A stretch of 64,000 nt of DNA from the NCBI GenBank assembly GCA_038233075.1, contig JBBSMQ010000018.1:12086-76085 (forward strand), in the 5' to 3' direction. The notes under the pieces are model-generated. The model did not search any database. It had not been told where the DNA came from and was given only the letters and a program-made list of their open reading frames with translations. The stretch comes from Iamia sp038233075 (GTDB lineage Bacteria; Actinomycetota; Acidimicrobiia; Acidimicrobiales; Iamiaceae). Of the stretch, positions 42,327-49,523 are shown piece by piece. The stretch's first letter is position 1. The number at the start of each line of letters is the position of its first letter. Made by a program: the position numbers and the translations under genes.

Positions 42327-43415
42327 ATGGTGCCGGATGGGAGGCAGGGCGTCGACGACAGGGTCGTCACCGTCGTTATCCCGACCCGCGACCGGCTGCG
42401 TCTGCTCCAGCGCACCGTCGCCACCGTCCTGGCCCAGGAGGGGGCCGAGGTCCGGGTGGTGGTGGTCGACGACGGGTCGCAGGACGGCACCCGCGGTGCC
42501 ATCCTGGCCGCCCATGGCCACCGGGTCTGCGTGGTGCGCAACGAGCGGTCAACCGGTGTCGCCGCGGCCCGCAACCGCGGCCTCGAGCACGTCGAGACCG
42601 GGTGGGTCGCGTTCCTCGACGACGACGACATGTGGGCGCCGGACAAGCTGGCCTCACAGCTGGGGGCGGCCGACGCCCAGCCCGAGGCCGAGTGGGTGTG
42701 CGCCGGCGCCGTCACCGTCAACCAGGACCTTCGCGTCCTGGCCGCGATGCACCCCCCGCCGAGCGGACCCGTTCCCACCTTGCTGGCGCGCAACCAGATC
42801 CCGGGCGGAGCCTCGGGCACCCTGGTGCGGACGGAGCTGGTGCGACGGGTCGGCGGCTTCGACACCTCGCTCAACAACATCGCCGACTGGGAGCTGTGGA
42901 TCCGCCTCGCCCTGGAGTCCCCCGTCGCCTCGGTCGACCGCCCCCTGACCGCCTACCTCCGTCACTCCGGGACGCTGTCGGGCGACCCCACCGGTGTGCG
43001 CAGGGAGTTCGAGGCGATCCGAGAGCGCTACGGCCCGACCCGCGAGCACCACGGCGTCGCCGCCAGCTCCAAGTCCTTCGAGTGGTTCGGCCGGCGCCAG
43101 GTGCGCGACGGACACCGGCGCGCCGGGGCCCTCACGTATCTCACCATCGCCCGCCACTACCGGGACCGGCGCCACGCCTGGGCGCTCGCGGCTGCTGCCG
43201 CCATCGCGCCCCGGGCCCTGGTGTACCGGTGGGACCGGCAAGGCCGTCGCCCCGTGCCCCCTGCGTGGCGCGACGAGGTGGAGGCCTGGCTGGCCCCGCG
43301 GCGAGAGCTCCCCGCCACCTACGACGGCAGCGACCCGGGTCGCTCCCCCGGGGCCGACCCCTCAGCCCGCGCCGCCTCCGACCCGGCCGGGGAGCAGCGC
43401 GCCGGCGAGGGCTGA
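42327..43415 (+). CDS. Glycosyltransferase family 2
   Basis: A 362-residue GT-A transferase from ATG 42327. TVVIPTRDRLRLLQRTVATV, VVVVDDGSQDGT and the DxD-bearing VAFLDDDDMWAPDKL (about residue 95) are complete. GGFDTSLNNIADWELWIRLA holds the catalytic-base ED-type segment as AD-W-E. The C-terminal 60 residues are Pro/Asp/Arg-rich and poorly conserved looking. It is the only intact glycosyltransferase in a block where its neighbours are broken, so it may be an orphan of a former polysaccharide locus. It converges on the frameshifted GT4 with a 2-base gap. Confidence 0.85.
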   Translation: MVPDGRQGVDDRVVTVVIPTRDRLRLLQRTVATVLAQEGAEVRVVVVDDGSQDGTRGAILAAHGHRVCVVRNERSTGVAAARNRGLEHVETGWVAFLDDDDMWAPDKLASQLGAADAQPEAEWVCAGAVTVNQDLRVLAAMHPPPSGPVPTLLARNQIPGGASGTLVRTELVRRVGGFDTSLNNIADWELWIRLALESPVASVDRPLTAYLRHSGTLSGDPTGVRREFEAIRERYGPTREHHGVAASSKSFEWFGRRQVRDGHRRAGALTYLTIARHYRDRRHAWALAAAAAIAPRALVYRWDRQGRRPVPPAWRDEVEAWLAPRRELPATYDGSDPGRSPGADPSARAASDPAGEQRAGEG

Positions 43416-43417
43416 GC

Positions 43418-44610
43418 TCACAGCCTCCAGCGAGAACGCGTCCTCGACCCGCGCCCGCCCCGGCGCCCGAGCTGCCGGGCCTGCTCATCGTCGTCGACCA
43501 GGGTGATGAGCGCGTCGGCGAAGGCCGGCGCGTCGCCCGTCGGAACCACCAGTCCCCCGTCGGCGGTGCCGCCGGCGAAGATGTGGGCCACCCCCGGGGC
43601 CGCCGCCGCAACGACGGGAAGGCTGCTGGCCATGGCCTCGACGGGTGCGACCGGGAATCCCTCCCGGCGGGACGGGAACGCGTAGATGTCGGCGGCGCCG
43701 AGGAACCGGCGGATGGCTCCTCGGTCGAGCACGTAGCGCTCGGTCCACCGCACCCGGTCCGGGGACGCGTCGACGAGGAGGCGACGGAGCTCCGGAGCGT
43801 CCGGACCGGTGCCGGTGAGCGCCAGCCACGTGTCGAGCTCGGGCCGGGCCGCGCGCAAGCGGCGCCAGGCCTCGACGAGCACGTCGACGCCCTTGCTGCC
43901 CACCTCCACCCGGTCGTGCCAGGCCACCACGCGGGCGTGCGGAGGCAGGCCGACCTCGGCCCGAGCCGCCGCCCGGTCGACCGGGGCCCACCGCGCCACG
44001 TCCAGCGGGTTGAACACGGCTGCGATCCGGCTCGGCGACACGCCGTGGACCTCCCGCACCCGACGGGCCTCGGCGGCGGGGCCCACCACCAGTGTCGACG
44101 ACCCGCGGAGGGCACGGTGGCGGATCCGACGCTCGAGGGGCCCGCCGATGTCCACCCGCCCTGGAACATGGCATGCACCGGCAGCCCCATCGCCCACCCC
44201 AGGGCCACGCAGAGGTCGAAGCGCGGCGACTCGTACTCCTGCACTACGAGCGCGTCGCAGCGCTCCTCGCGGAGGACCCGCGCGAGGGGGCGCAGCGGCG
44301 TGGCGAGGTACGAGGTGGCCGGCGTGACCCGGGTGCCGCGCAGGTGGGTCTCGGCGAGACGGAAGGCGGCCGTGGGCGGCAGCGCCCACAGGGTCGCGCC
44401 GGTCGGCTCGTGGCTGCTGCGCTCGGGACGGCGGACCGAGCGGCTGACGCACACGATCAGCGCGTCGACCCCTGCGGCCCGCAGCGCCTCGACGTAGCCG
44501 AACAGCCAGCCCCCGGTCTGCTCCGTGCGGAACTGCTCGAACGAGAGGCCGATGGCGTCGAGGTAGTCCTCCAGCACGTCCCCCCAGGGGAGGAGGGCGA
44601 CGCGACCCAC
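43418..44610 (-). pseudogene. Glycosyltransferase family 4, one frameshift
   Basis: Two frames on the same strand make one GT4. The N-terminal part begins at GTG 44610 (VGRVALLPWGDVLEDYLDAI) and runs to VALGWAMGLPVHAMFQGG. The rest resumes one frame over as VDIGGPLERRIRHRALRGSS and continues through HDRVEVGSKGVDVLVEAW to the EX7E motif in SRREGFPVAPVEAMASS. The joint is the GGG run at 44156-44158 (minus strand CAGGGCGGGTGGAC); one extra G restores about 397 codons. The GTG follows the methyltransferase stop by two bases. All family motifs survive, so this is a very recent lesion, a slippage site or a base-calling error. Confidence 0.78.
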
Positions 44611-44612
44611 GG

Positions 44613-45298
44613 TCAGCCAGCCTTCCGCCAAGCCCAGACCGTCTCGGTACCCGGACCGTGACGGCGGTGGAGCAGGTAGCCGGCCACGCCAGTGGGGCGA
44701 CGGCGGCGCCGAGGACCCGGCGGCGGCGCCGGGAGAGGGTGGAGAACCCGAGGTCGTGGGCCAGCACCGTGATCGGCGAGATGAACGTGGCCCACTCGTC
44801 GACCGGCCACCCCACCAATCGCTCCAGGGTAGGGCCGTCGTAGCCGCGGCGGACATGGCCCCACTCGTCCATCACGTCGCGGTCGGACGGGCACACCCGG
44901 CGCAGGGCGCGGTGGTAGGGGAAGCGCCAGCGCTCGTTCGGACTCGACAGCAGGATCCACCCGCCGGGCCGCAGCACCCGCACGGCCTCGCGTGCTGCGT
45001 CCCCGTCGGCCGGGATGTGCTCGAGGACGTCAAACAGGTTCACAACGTCGAAGCTGTCGTCGGCGAACGGCAGCCTGGTGGCGTCGGCGGCGACGGAGTG
45101 CTCGCCACCACCCGTGGTGCCGCCGGGTTCGGGGGCGGGCTCGACGTTGACCCCGGCCGCGTGAGGATACAAGAGGCCGGTGAGACCGCTGCGACCACCC
45201 CCTACCTCGAGTAGCCCGGTCGGCGCGATCGAGGGCGCAACCCGGTGGATCGCCCGCATCTTCTCTCGGTAGAAGAGACCTTCGGCGGGGGTGACCAT
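44613..45298 (-). pseudogene. Class I SAM methyltransferase, one frameshift near the C terminus
   Basis: From ATG 45298: LLEVGGGRSGLTGLLYP is motif I, VAADATRLPFADDSFDVVNL and DVLEHIPADGDAAREAVRVL are motifs II/III, and LRPGGWILLSSPNERW follows. This is the layout of small-molecule and sugar methyltransferases (Methyltransf_11). At about 44682 the frame must shift by one base to read GYLLHRRHGPGTETVWAWRK and the TGA at 44613-44615, which sits two bases before the GT4 start. The 686-base span plus one base equals 229 whole codons. Without the shift the frame runs on out of register into the GT4. Confidence 0.74.
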
Positions 45299-45590
45299 AG
45301 GGGTTTCGGGACAGGAAGCGGCCCGCCGGCGCCGGTCCCCACCCCCGGTCGCGGCGCAGCAGCGACGGAGCCAGACGCACCCCGTCCAGCCACCCGGCGA
45401 CCTCGGCGGCCAGGGTCGGCTTGTCGTCGGTCCCGCGGGCGGTGCGCACGGCGCGACGGGCGTAGTGGCGGGGCAGACCTGTCGAGAGCCGTCTGAGGTC
45501 CGGCTGCGCCGGTGGTCCCGGGCCTGCACCAGGAGTGACGCCACGTGGCCCCGCAGGTAGTCGCGGCTCAGGCGCTGGACGCCGTCGATG
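45299..45590 (-). pseudogene. C-terminal remnant of a glycosyltransferase
   Basis: About 95 codons in two registers. TIDGVQRLSRDYLRGHVASL opens at the rearrangement point, and one frame over DLRRLSTGLPRHYARRAVRT continues to AAEVAGWLDGVRLAPSLLRR and RFLSRNP. The helical, Arg-rich composition and the YLRGH pattern resemble the end of a GT2 rhamnosyltransferase-like protein. The N-terminal catalytic domain is absent, cut where the oppositely oriented ABC permease remnant begins. Confidence 0.5.
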
Positions 45591-46665
45591 GTGGACCCTG
45601 TGGTCGTACTTCTCGACCAGCCTCACCAACGCGACCTCGAGTCTGGTCGGCAACGTGTCGCTGGTGACCAAGGTGTACTTCCCCCGGCTCGCTGCGCCGG
45701 TGGCGTCAGTCCTCCCGGGGCTGGTCGACCTCGGCATCGCCCTGGTGATCCTGGCCGTGTTCATGGCCGTGTCCGGGACGGCACCGACCCTCGCCGTTGT
45801 GACGCTTCCCCTGTGGCTGCTCGCCACCGGGGTCCTCGCCCTCGGCGTCGGCCTGTCCTTCGCCACGCTGAACGTGCGCTACCGCGACGTGAAGAACGCC
45901 ATCGGGCTGTTCGTGCAGCTGTGGCTGTTCGCCACTCCGGTCGCGTACCTCAGATCTCGTCCGCGGGGGGTGGCGCTACGCGTACTACCTGAACCCGATG
46001 GCGGGCGTCGTCGACGGCTTCCGGTGGTCCCTCTTCGGTCGCCCGGCGCCCGGGGGCCCCACCGTCGTGTCGTTCGACTTGGAGCTGGCCGAGGGTGGTT
46101 CCCGGGGATCGTCGGGCGGAACGGTGCGGGCAAGAGCACCCTGCCGAAGGTGCTCACCCGCATCACCGAGCCGACCGAGGGGGTGAGCCGCACCCGCGGG
46201 CGCGTCGGCGCCCTCCTCGAGGTGGGGACCGGCTTCCATCCCGAGCTCACCGGGCGCGAGAATGTTTACCTGAACGGTGCGATCAACGGCATGGGGCGGC
46301 GGGACATCGATGCCTGCTTCGACGAGATCGCCGACTTCTCCGGGGTCGAGCGCTTCCTCGACACCCCGATCAAGCGCTACTCCTCCGGCATGTACCTGCG
46401 GTGGGCGTTCGCCGTCGCCGCCCACATGGAGCCGGACATCTTGGTGGTCGACGAGGTCCTGACCGTGGGCGACGCCGAGTTCCAGCGCAAGTGCCTCGGG
46501 CGCATGGAGACGGCCGAGCAGGAGGGGCGCACGGTCATCTTCGTGAGCCACTCCCTCGACAGCGTGCTCCGCCTCTGCCCCCGGACCGTGTGGCTCGACG
46601 GTGGGCGCATCGAGGGCGACCGGGTGCCACCCGCCGACGCCAGAGCCGGGGGGGCGGGGCACCAC
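45590..46665 (+). pseudogene. Fused, truncated polysaccharide ABC exporter (permease + ATPase)
   Basis: The first part is an ABC-2 permease lacking about its first 95 residues: LWSYFSTSLTNATSSLVGN, SLVTKVYFPRLAAPVASV, then QLWLFATPVAY. Register changes near 45950-45970 are needed to reach WRYAYYLNPMAGVVDGFRWS. At about 46090 it passes directly into an exporter ATPase (Wzt/TagH type) without the normal N terminus: VGRNGAGKST (Walker A), GRVGALLEVGTGFHPELTGR, YSSGMYLRWAFAVAA (signature) and ILVVDEVLTVGD (Walker B). Walker A is followed by LPKVL where LLKVL is usual. A 5' truncation, an internal deletion fusing two genes, and frameshifts make function unlikely. The locus once exported an O-antigen-like or teichoic polymer. 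Confidence 0.8.
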
Positions 46666-46857
46666 ACCCCGGACCTGACGGGCGGAGACCTTCGCCGAGC
46701 CGCCCCACCACCAGTGCCCGACGGTCGAACGGGCGCCGGATCACCCCTGGTCGGCAGGCATTCTGCGCTTTTCTGTGACATGCGGCGGGTCCGGGTCATA
46801 CAAGCGTGTGGACGATCGACGTCCTCGCAAGGTGCCCAACCCAAGGAGCAATCCATC

Positions 46858-47100
46858 ATGAAGAAGAAGATCCTCGGCCTCGCCGCCGCCACCGCCCTCA
46901 CCGGTGGTCTCATGTTCACCAGCGCCGTGGCCCCGGCCGGCGCGGCCCACTACTGCAAGGACACCCCCGCAGGCCTGAAGCAGACCAACGGCAACGGCAA
47001 CCGCGGCGGTAGCGACGGCTGGAAAAACTCCAGCGCCGGCGCCGAGCGCTCGCCGGCCCTGTTCGACTGCCCCGTGCCGCCCCCGGCTCCCAACAACTGA
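46858..47100 (+). CDS. Small secreted protein with two cysteines
   Basis: An 80-residue protein with a strong ribosome-binding site (AAGGAG, 9-10 bases upstream). The N terminus MKKKILGLAAATALTGGLMF is a textbook Sec signal, with probable cleavage near AGAA-H30/31. The mature part of about 50 residues has exactly two Cys (residues 33 and 71), enough for one disulfide, a Gly/Asn-rich middle and a PVPPPAPNN end. It is followed by a strong terminator at 47137. Despite lying just after the ruined exporter it looks intact and well expressed. Function unknown. Confidence 0.78.
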   Translation: MKKKILGLAAATALTGGLMFTSAVAPAGAAHYCKDTPAGLKQTNGNGNRGGSDGWKNSSAGAERSPALFDCPVPPPAPNN

Positions 47101-47136
47101 TCCCCAAGCGCTCGGCATCGTCCGAGACGAGCACGA

Positions 47137-47163
47137 GGTCCCGACGCCAGCGGCGTCGGGGCC
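47137..47163 (+). terminator. Strong hairpin terminator
   Basis: GGTCCCGACGCC (47137-47148) and GGCGTCGGGGCC (47152-47163) pair over 12 positions with a single G-U and a three-base AGC loop. It lies 37 bases past the secreted protein's stop. Confidence 0.75.
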
Positions 47164-47229
47164 TCGCCGCGGTGGCTCGCAGCCGCCATGCTCTCCCGGC
47201 TCGGGGTCTTCTCAGGGCCCTAACCGCGG

Positions 47230-47448
47230 CGGTCAGTTCTGGCTGAGGATGACGGCCGGGGTGATCCGCACCGCGTCGTTGGTCTGGTACCCCACCGCGA
47301 GCAGCTCGATGCTGACCCATCCGGGCTGCAACGCCGGGTCCTGGCGGAAGGCGCCGTGGGTGCAACTTCGACTGCTCGTGCTGCTTCGGTGTCGGGGTCC
47401 CACAGCTTCTGACGCCTCCCCGGTGATGGGCACTCCGGTGACCCTCAC
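47230..47448 (-). pseudogene. Fragment of an unknown protein
   Basis: The end of a minus-strand frame reads QPGWVSIELLAVGYQTNDAV then RITPAVILSQN and stop, which looks like genuine beta-strand coding sequence. Upstream the same frame becomes Ser/Arg-rich noise, while an adjacent frame gives KLWDPDTEAARAVEV. A frameshifted or truncated gene is possible; I do not recognise the family. Confidence 0.3.
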
Positions 47449-47484
47449 CCCCGTGGACCTCGGGCCTGAGCCCGGCGGCTCCGG

Positions 47485-47760
47485 TCAGGGTCGGCGCGGC
47501 GGAGGTCGGCGGACCGGGGCGGGGGCCAGGGCCGGCCGCACAGCGGGGACCAGGGCGAACAGGGCGGCGATCAGCAGGAACCCCAGGCCCGGGACCACCA
47601 TGCCGAGCGCCAGGCACGACAACCCCACCACCAGGGCCACCGCGGCCTCCACCCGGTAGAACAGCCGACGCTGGTCCGGCGAGGGGCCGTGAGCCCAGGG
47701 GCGGGCGTGGTCTCGGGGGTCAGGCACGGGATGGCTCCTCGATCGAAGAGCCTCCAGCAT
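47485..47760 (-). CDS. Small membrane protein, two predicted helices
   Basis: A 91-residue protein. A polar N terminus (HPVPDPRDHARPWAHGPSPD) precedes two adjacent hydrophobic segments, AAVALVVGLSCLALGMVV and LGFLLIAALFALVPAV, and an Arg/Pro-rich tail. No family was recognised. It is isolated between a terminator and the nucleoside hydrolase gene. Confidence 0.5.
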   Translation of the reverse strand: MLEALRSRSHPVPDPRDHARPWAHGPSPDQRRLFYRVEAAVALVVGLSCLALGMVVPGLGFLLIAALFALVPAVRPALAPAPVRRPPPRRP

Positions 47761-47832
47761 GGCCCATGTCGGCCCCGGCGCAGGGTCACCTTGGTCGATC
47801 AGGCCGACCGATCACCCCGTCGGGCGGAGGGG

Positions 47833-48860
47833 TCAGGTCAACGCCGCGGCCTGGTCGAGGCAGGCTGACAGGTCGGCGAGCATGGCGTCGCGGTCAAGGT
47901 CGATCGCCTCGCGCATCAGCGGGCGGGTCGCATCGTGGACCCACCGGAGGTCGGCGCCGAGTCGGGGGGTGGGGGTGAGGTGGGTGGTGAACCACCCCGG
48001 GTCGAGCACCCAGGCCACGTCGACCATGTCCCAGAGCACCTTGGAACGGGCATGGTGGACCCCGTCGAGGGGGTGGCCCTCGTAGAGCTCCGCCAGGTAG
48101 TCGCCCAGGGCGCCTCGCCCGCGACCAGGTCCTGCACCTCGGGCCGGGTCACCCGGATTTTCTCGCCCACGTAGTAGCCCGGCAGGTAGACGAGGGGGAC
48201 GCCGGAGTCGAGCACCACCCGGATGGCGTGGAGATCCTGGGCCAGGTTGTACGACGCCGTGGTGTGGGGCCAGAACGACGGGCGGGCCGAGGTCCAGACC
48301 ACGACGAGGCGCTCGACCAGGTCGGGGGCCACGAGCAGGGCCGAGGCGACGTTGGTGGCGGCGCCGATGGCCAGGACGTGCAGCGGCCCGTCGAGGGCCC
48401 GCGCCGTCTCGATCAGGTGCTCGGTGGCCTCGCTGACCACCGGGTCGTCCTCGGAGGCCAGGAACCGGTCGGCCCCGGTGCGGACGATCCCCGCATCGAG
48501 GCCCAGGCGACCGCACAGGGAGTCGAGCTCGGCGCGGGCCCGGGCCACGCCCTCGGCGGGCTCGATTACAGGGATCTGATCGACCGTCATGCCCAACCGG
48601 TCGAGGGTGCCCATCGTGCGGCGCTGGTCGAGCCCGGTCAGCAGGGCTCCGCCCCGCACCAGGTCGGGCGACAGGGCGTAGGGACAGGCGTGGAGGCCGC
48701 GCAGCCGGATGCGGTCGGGGCGGAGGGCGGCCCAGACGAGGGCGAACTGGTCGTCGATCTCGTTGGTCACGTCGGTGTCGATCACCACGTCGACCGGTCC
48801 CTCGGGCGGGGCCAGGCGGACAGCACGAGCGCCCTCGGCGAGCGCGGGACGCACCGCCAT
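47833..48860 (-). pseudogene. Nucleoside hydrolase (IunH-like), one frameshift
   Basis: From ATG 48860: VDVVIDTDVTNEIDDQFALV carries the calcium-binding Asp cluster of nucleoside hydrolases (about residues 23-37). HVLAIGAATNVASALLVAPD is the second conserved block, and a mid-domain segment is VPLVYLPGYYVGEK. After LVAGEAP the frame must advance by one base near 48108-48114 to read LGDYLAELYEGHPLDGVHHA and then LWDMVDVAWVLDPGWFTTHL, which holds the late Asp of the site. The 1028-base span plus one equals 343 codons. All motifs are otherwise intact. Its start codon overlaps that of the diverging TetR gene (CATG). Confidence 0.76.
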
Positions 48861-49399
48861 GCAGACCGAGCGCATGCTGGTTGCGGCGACCCGACGGCTC
48901 CTGGCCTCGACGCCCAGCCCCGCCCTGGGGGTCCGCGGCATCGCGGCCGAGGCCGGGGTGTCCCACTCGCTGGTCGGGCGCCACTTCGGGTCCAAGGACG
49001 CCCTCATCCGCCGGGCGCGGGCAGAGGTGGCGACGGAGTGGTCGGCGGCCGTCGACGCCGCCGCACCGGTCGATGCCGTCCGGGCCGCCTTCGCCCACCT
49101 GCTCGCCGACCCGGGTTCCGCCCGGGTGCTGGCCATGGCCGTGGCCCACAGCGACACCGGGCCCTTCCCGACCGCCGACGCGCTCGTCGGTCAGATCCGC
49201 ACCCTGCACCCATCGGCGGAGGTCGACGTCGTGGCGGTGGCGGTCACCATGACGATCATGGTGGGGTGGGCCCGCCGAGGGCACCTTCGTGCAGATCGCC
49301 GGACTCGACCCCGACGCTGACCGGGACCGCGCCCGAGCCCGCACGGCCCGGCTGGTCGAGGACCTGGTCACCCCCGGGGTTGCCGCGGGCGAGGGCTGA
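48859..49399 (+). pseudogene. TetR-like regulator, one frameshift near the C terminus
   Basis: From ATG 48859: MLVAATRRLLASTPSPALGV begins the DNA-binding domain, and RGIAAEAGVSHSLVGRHFGS is the HTH. A helical effector domain follows. After MTIMVGWA one base in the CCC run at 49271-49273 is surplus. Skipping it continues as EGTFVQIAGLDPDADRDRAR, TARLVEDLVTPGVAAGEG and the stop at 49397-49399. The 541-base span minus one equals 180 codons. It diverges from the nucleoside hydrolase with overlapping start codons, so the original regulator-target pairing is plausible. Confidence 0.7.
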
Positions 49400-49523
49400 T
49401 GGCCGTGGGCCGCTCGGCCACGCCGCGGGCCCGCAAGCTGGGCATCGGGGCCGGCGAGGCGGTGGCCCAAGGAGCTCCGCGCCGCCGAGAGGGCCCGCCG
49501 GCGCCAGCCGGGAGCGGGGTCGG

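Noticed and set aside
41600..42880. Minus-strand open frame of 426 codons across the tRNA, with the GWGDSNSRPLDPQSSALTK-like ending
   Set aside because: This is the well-known antisense translation of a tRNA gene. The rest runs antisense through the GT2 gene.
49400..49523. Possible short gene starting MAVGRSATPRARKLGIGAGE
   Set aside because: The opening faintly resembles DUF3052 proteins, but the frame degenerates at once and there is no room before the MMPL gene. At most a fragment.
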